Made by a program: the position numbers and the translations under genes. DNA of 64,000 bases, from contig JBBAWX010000001.1 of NCBI GenBank assembly GCA_040396955.1, forward strand, positions 1-64,000. Reading direction: 5' to 3'. The stretch's first letter is position 1, and each line of letters begins with the position of its first letter. This document shows, piece after piece, positions 60,892-64,000 of the stretch. The notes under the pieces were generated by a model. The model saw nothing but the letters and a program-made list of their open reading frames with translations, was not told the DNA's origin and ran no database searches. Origin of the DNA: UBA965 sp040396955 (GTDB taxonomy: Bacteria > Chloroflexota > Chloroflexia > Chloroflexales > Roseiflexaceae).

Positions 60892-61190
60892 ATGGTTCTT
60901 GCCTCCGGCGATTCCAGCTCCCATTCTTGGGTACCGCATGGATTCGAAGATTTCACCAGCGACAGCGATGTCACGGTACGAAACAACCGAGCAGGCTTAC
61001 GTGAGGTTCTATGGACGCCAGCACTTCCAATCGATTGGGTGGCTATGTCAGCGTAGCTCCAGGAGTGGTGTGTCTAGGGGATTTTGCGTGCTTTTGCTCA
61101 TCTCTTCTCCACATCACACGTGAGTCCAAATAACCACGGCTCACTGGCTCCTCGCTGATCTAGGCACCCGTTTGCGACGGGTGTTTTTTT
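60876..61190 (+). ncRNA. Predicted approximately 310-nt transcript, structured RNA or speA leader
   Basis: Bounded by a near-consensus promoter and a strong terminator with no recognised gene inside. Internal pairings include GTACCG/CGGTAC (60931-60979), enclosing GACA-GCGA-TGTC (60961-60972, a GNRA-type loop), and GTGAG/CTCAC near 61120-61145. A 61-codon frame (60938-61123, beginning MDSKISPATAMSRYETTEQ) is also open but lacks a good ribosome site, so a small protein cannot be excluded. It does not resemble tmRNA, SRP RNA or RNase P RNA as far as I can see. Confidence 0.45.
61165..61190 (+). terminator. Strong intrinsic terminator upstream of the leader ORF
   Basis: CACCCGT-TTGCG-ACGGGTG followed by seven T (61184-61190). 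Confidence 0.88.
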
Positions 61191-61214
61191 CATGTCATCA
61201 GAGAGGAGCAACTC

Positions 61215-61340
61215 ATGCTACAGCGAGTATTGGCGCTATTGGCTGGGGTGCCCGCCGGGGCATCTCAATCTTCTTCGTTGCGTTGGCTGACTAGCCGGCG
61301 GGCGAGTTTTGTCGTGGCACGATCACGGCAGCGTTCCTAA
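61215..61340 (+). CDS. Arginine-rich 41-residue small ORF, candidate leader peptide of speA
   Basis: GAGAGGAG ends 5-6 nt before ATG 61215, one of the best ribosome sites in the window. The product has seven Arg in 41 residues (positions 4, 23, 28, 29, 36, 38, 40), with five in the last 14, including CGA and CGG codons. It has no recognised domain. Within it GCCCGCCGG (61250-61258) is perfectly complementary to CCGGCGGGC (61295-61303). It ends 63 nt before the start of an arginine decarboxylase gene. A translated sensor of arginyl-tRNA or arginine supply is the natural hypothesis; an unrelated small protein is the alternative. Confidence 0.45.
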   Translation: MLQRVLALLAGVPAGASQSSSLRWLTSRRASFVVARSRQRS

Positions 61341-61362
61341 GTACGGTTTCTGGAGAATCTTT

Positions 61363-61386
61363 CGCATCGACGAGTGCGTGTTTTTT
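61363..61386 (+). terminator. Weak hairpin with T tract between leader ORF and speA
   Basis: CGCAT/GTGCG (5 bp with one G-T, 6-nt loop) followed by TG and six T. Short for a terminator, but placed where an attenuator would be; the speA ribosome site begins at 61387. Confidence 0.4.
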
Positions 61387-61403
61387 AAGGAGTATACACA
61401 GAG

Positions 61404-62930
61404 TTGAACGGTCAAACTTTTGCTGATCATCTGCAACAGCGCTATCAGATTGGCGCTGAAGGGGCACTTACCGCCTTTGTAAACCGTCAGGATGACCATC
61501 TTTGGTTGGATGCACGGATTGATCTCAATGCGATGGTTGCCCAATACGGTGCACCACTCGAAGTCGCATATTTGCCGTTAATTACTCGTCAAATCGAACG
61601 TATGCAGGCGTGGGCCTCCCAAGCACAGACCCAAGTCGCATATGCTGGCGATTTTTTGTATGCCTATGCCACAAAAGCGAATTTCGATGCTGATGTGGTG
61701 CGGACTGCGTTGCGCTCGGGTGCTCATTACGAGACCTCGGCCGCTGCCGACATTATCATTGCACATCAGTTGTGGGCCCAAGGAGTGCTTCCCAACGACC
61801 GTTACATGTTCTGTAATGGGTCCAAAGATGCCACCTACCGTAACGCCATGTTGGCGCTCCGTGCGGCCGGCTACGAGCGTATCATCCCAATTGTCGATGA
61901 TCTCGATGAATTGGCGTATTTGGCCCAACAGTGCCATTTGCCACTGCAGTTCGGGGTGCGCGTGCGCTTCGACATCGGTGATGTTGACCCCGATCACCCC
62001 GGTGGTGAGCGTTTCGGATTGACTGCCGAAGAGGTCTTGCAGGCCGTCGACATGTTGGCAGGTACGCCGCATCGAATCGTCTTGTACCATGCCATGGTCG
62101 GTAGCCAGATGGAGGATGCGCGGGTTTGGCAGGTACGCCTTAGTGCCGCTGTGGAGCGCTATGCCGCCTTGGCCGCACAGCTCCCAAGTATGCGTTTCTT
62201 CAACTTCGGTGGTGGCATGCCGACCGACGCCTACCAGATCGATTTCCAGTTCGACTATGTCGGATTTTTGGCGGGCATCATGCAGGCGCTTGGGCGAGAA
62301 TGTGCCCGGCACCAGGTGGCAGTTCCCGACTTGGTTGGTGAATTTGGGCGGTACACGGTGGCGTCGCACAGCGTGTATTTGATGGAAGTTGGCAGTGTCA
62401 AGTCAGGTCGTGGCGGTGCTCCCGATTGGTACCTGTTGAACGGTAGCCTGATGGTGTCGTTGCCCGATACCCTGATTGTCGACGGGCAGCAGTTCATCGT
62501 CTTGCCCCTTGATGGCTGGGATGCACCGGTGCATGCGGTACGGCTGGCTGGTCGCTTGACCTGCGATACCGATGATTTTTATCCGCGCCCAGGTCAGCCG
62601 CCGTTGCTGTTGCCGGCTGAGGGAGCCGGGCTGGTACTGGCCTTCTTTGGTGTTGGTGCGTATCAACAAATGCTGGCGGGGCGTGGTGGCGCCCACCATT
62701 GCTTGACTCCTGAGATGCGTCGGGTTGTCATCGACACCGATGAACACGGGCAGCTCATGGTGCGTGATGTGCCAGCCCAGCAACTCATCGACATGATGCA
62801 CTTGCTCGGTTATCAGCGCGATACCCTTGATTTGCCGGTGCCCACCCATGTGAATCCCGAACGGATGCGTGTCGGTCGTATCATCAACCGCCGTGCGTTT
62901 CGGATGTGGCGTCGTTCACGACCTGCCTAG
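61404..62930 (+). CDS. speA: SpeA-like biosynthetic arginine decarboxylase
   Basis: PLP-dependent fold-type III decarboxylase of 508 residues; would convert arginine to agmatine for polyamine synthesis. PLP Lys91 lies in YAYATKAN. FNFGGGMPTDAY is the phosphate loop, GEFGRYTVASHSV and LNGSLMVSLPDTL match the SpeA pattern, and LTCDTDDF plus GVGAYQQMLAG are late SpeA motifs. It is shorter than E. coli SpeA (about 630-660). The start is TTG 61404 with AAGGAG 11 nt upstream. Other diamino-acid substrates remain possible. Confidence 0.82.
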   Translation: MNGQTFADHLQQRYQIGAEGALTAFVNRQDDHLWLDARIDLNAMVAQYGAPLEVAYLPLITRQIERMQAWASQAQTQVAYAGDFLYAYATKANFDADVVRTALRSGAHYETSAAADIIIAHQLWAQGVLPNDRYMFCNGSKDATYRNAMLALRAAGYERIIPIVDDLDELAYLAQQCHLPLQFGVRVRFDIGDVDPDHPGGERFGLTAEEVLQAVDMLAGTPHRIVLYHAMVGSQMEDARVWQVRLSAAVERYAALAAQLPSMRFFNFGGGMPTDAYQIDFQFDYVGFLAGIMQALGRECARHQVAVPDLVGEFGRYTVASHSVYLMEVGSVKSGRGGAPDWYLLNGSLMVSLPDTLIVDGQQFIVLPLDGWDAPVHAVRLAGRLTCDTDDFYPRPGQPPLLLPAEGAGLVLAFFGVGAYQQMLAGRGGAHHCLTPEMRRVVIDTDEHGQLMVRDVPAQQLIDMMHLLGYQRDTLDLPVPTHVNPERMRVGRIINRRAFRMWRRSRPA

Positions 62931-62948
62931 CTCTCGTCGTGGCGTCAG

Positions 62949-62995
62949 ACCACCTACATGCCATTGCGGTGTGTAGGTGGTTTGTTTTGTATAAT
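62949..62995 (+). terminator. speA terminator abutting the HerA-gene -10 element
   Basis: ACCACCTACA (62949-62958) pairs with TGTAGGTGGT (62972-62981), then TTGTTTTG. A perfect TATAAT (62990-62995) follows at once, about 58 nt before the next start codon; its -35 would lie in the terminator stem and is poor. Confidence 0.65.
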
Positions 62996-63052
62996 GAAAA
63001 AAGGCGGGGCCTTGATGGCAACTGCCGTCGCTGAGCGGAGAGGAAGGCTCGG

Positions 63053-64000
63053 ATGCACCAACGTGACCGTCTTGGAGTTATTGTCAGTGGCTCGTTGAGT
63101 GATGGCCTGATTGCGCGCGTGGATGCCTCGCAATCAATCGAGGCCTTGCGCGTTGGTCAGTTTTTGTTGGTCAGTGGCCGTCAACATGAATTTTTTGCCA
63201 TGCTGACCGATGTCGAATTGGCTGCCACTGCCCCCAATGTACTCCTCGATCCACCCAGTGATGATGTGTTTTTTGCGGAAGTCCTTGAGGGCACAGCCAC
63301 CTACGGCACCATTGAGCTCAAACCGTCGTTGATGCTACCACGTGATTTGAGTGAGCAGATGCTGCCGGTCAAGACAGTTCCAGCGCATTTTTCACCGGTG
63401 TATGTGGCCGATGAGCAAGATTTCACACGCGTTTTTGGCAAAGAAGATGCCACCCATTTCGAAATTGGTCGCCCACTCGATATGAATGTCCCTGTTTGCA
63501 TTGATTTACATCGTCTCGTAGAGCGCTCAAATGGAGTGTTTGGCAAGAGTGGCACTGGCAAAAGTTTCCTCACACGATTGTTGTTGAGTGGCACCATAAA
63601 AGCCGGTGTTGCCGCCAACCTTATTTTCGACATGCACTCCGAATACGCCAGCGATGCCACTTCGGAGCAGGGTGGCTTCGTCAAAGGACTCCGCAAGATC
63701 TTTGGACCAGTGGTGCACATCTATACCCTCGATGCCGATGCGACACGCCGCCGTGGTGCTCAGTACGATGAAGAAGTCCTCATCGGCCTCAACGAAATCG
63801 AGGTCGAAGATGTGTTGCTCATCCAGGATGAGCTCAACTTGAACGCCACCGCCGCTGAATCAGCATTCCGCCTCGCTGACCACTACCACGACCAGTGGCT
63901 ACGCGCCCTCCTCGACATGGAACCCGATGCGCTCACCGAGTTCGCCGAACGCACCGGTACGCACTATGGCTCGTTGAGCGCGCTCAAGCGTAAGCTTGAG
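63053..64000 (+). CDS. HerA-like DNA-translocase ATPase (3' truncated by window end)
   Basis: First 316 residues of a HerA/DUF87-type AAA ATPase. The N-terminal region (RLGVIVSGSLSDGL) fits a HAS-barrel. The P-loop is GVFGKSGTGKSF near residues 160-171, with the following strand LIFDMHSEYA typical of HerA. Then comes a helical insert (HDQWLRALLDMEPDALTEF). HerA proteins work with NurA in DNA end resection in archaea and in assorted roles in bacteria, including defence. GGAGAGGAAGG precedes ATG 63053. No nurA-like gene is visible in the remaining window. Confidence 0.83.
   Translation, partial: MHQRDRLGVIVSGSLSDGLIARVDASQSIEALRVGQFLLVSGRQHEFFAMLTDVELAATAPNVLLDPPSDDVFFAEVLEGTATYGTIELKPSLMLPRDLSEQMLPVKTVPAHFSPVYVADEQDFTRVFGKEDATHFEIGRPLDMNVPVCIDLHRLVERSNGVFGKSGTGKSFLTRLLLSGTIKAGVAANLIFDMHSEYASDATSEQGGFVKGLRKIFGPVVHIYTLDADATRRRGAQYDEEVLIGLNEIEVEDVLLIQDELNLNATAAESAFRLADHYHDQWLRALLDMEPDALTEFAERTGTHYGSLSALKRKLE

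Noticed and set aside
60938..61123. 61-codon ORF called as a certain gene
   Set aside because: No good ribosome site and no recognised motif; kept only as a possibility inside the predicted transcript.
60876..61190. tmRNA, SRP RNA or RNase P RNA
   Set aside because: No 3' CCA-type acceptor end, no SRP apical-loop consensus and no RNase P core motifs were recognised.
63053..64000. HerA-like gene as part of a defence system
   Set aside because: Only the N-terminal part is visible and no NurA, SIR2 or other defence partner is in the window; the claim would be unsupported.

Overview
The window is a chromosomal segment of a Chloroflexota bacterium, most likely class Chloroflexia. This is inferred from gene content. 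The evidence includes a secreted GH99-like hydrolase with a C-terminal domain I associate with Chloroflexota, extracellular RCC1 and WD40 propeller proteins, a carotenoid desaturase cluster, a small acyl-CoA mutase large subunit, and a MoxR-DUF58-VWA membrane operon. No rRNA, tRNA, IS element, prophage or CRISPR array was seen. Two 100-N assembly gaps (9813-9912 and 52298-52397) interrupt genes. True gap sizes are unknown, and in both cases the flanks argue that the length is not really 100.

Layout. 2-4900: phosphate uptake operon pstS-pstC-pstA-pstB1-pstB2; pstS is cut by the window edge, and phoU lies apart at 27225-27881. 5050-6733: an SdpR/SdpI/CPBP-like operon behind a promoter whose -10 overlaps a perfect inverted repeat. 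7102-14007: two secreted RCC1-repeat proteins of exactly 14 blades each, flanking htpG on the opposite strand. 14053-20089: purK, a secreted GH99-like protein, and an EamA transporter-glgA-purE operon. 20240-24222: acyl-CoA mutase large subunit, a small membrane protein, a tandem GNAT protein, a small membrane protein and a concanavalin-fold protein. 24215-27881: mutS and phoU. 28098-33311: lepA, a parvulin-type lipoprotein, mazG and miaA, all on plus.

33388-46890 is one long minus-strand block. In transcription order it holds a BmpA-like lipoprotein, an Ldh2-type dehydrogenase, a nucleoside/sugar ABC transporter (ATPase and two permeases), a CNNM/CBS protein, a plant/cyanobacterial-type phytoene desaturase, a pseudokinase-TM-WD40 protein and a CrtI-type desaturase. 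47105-49800: M50 protease, PHP phosphoesterase and an isoprenylcysteine-methyltransferase-like protein. 49842-59087: ygfZ, a zinc-ribbon protein, a membrane protein with a (Gln-Ser-Gly)n tract, MoxR, DUF58 and two VWA membrane proteins in one close-packed array. 59077-60774: ribokinase and an M23 lipoprotein. 61215-62930: an arginine-rich small ORF and a SpeA-like arginine decarboxylase. 63053-end: HerA-like ATPase, truncated by the window edge.

The least explained stretch is 60842-61403. A near-consensus promoter with a palindrome at its start site runs into a strong terminator. A 41-codon Arg-rich ORF with an excellent ribosome site follows, then a weak hairpin with six T, then speA. This could be a new RNA or attenuation control of polyamine synthesis. 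Other unusual items are the twin cysteine-paired double propellers, the dead kinase fused to an extracytoplasmic WD40 region, the coexistence of two phytoene-desaturase types, and the operator-controlled SdpI module without a visible toxin.
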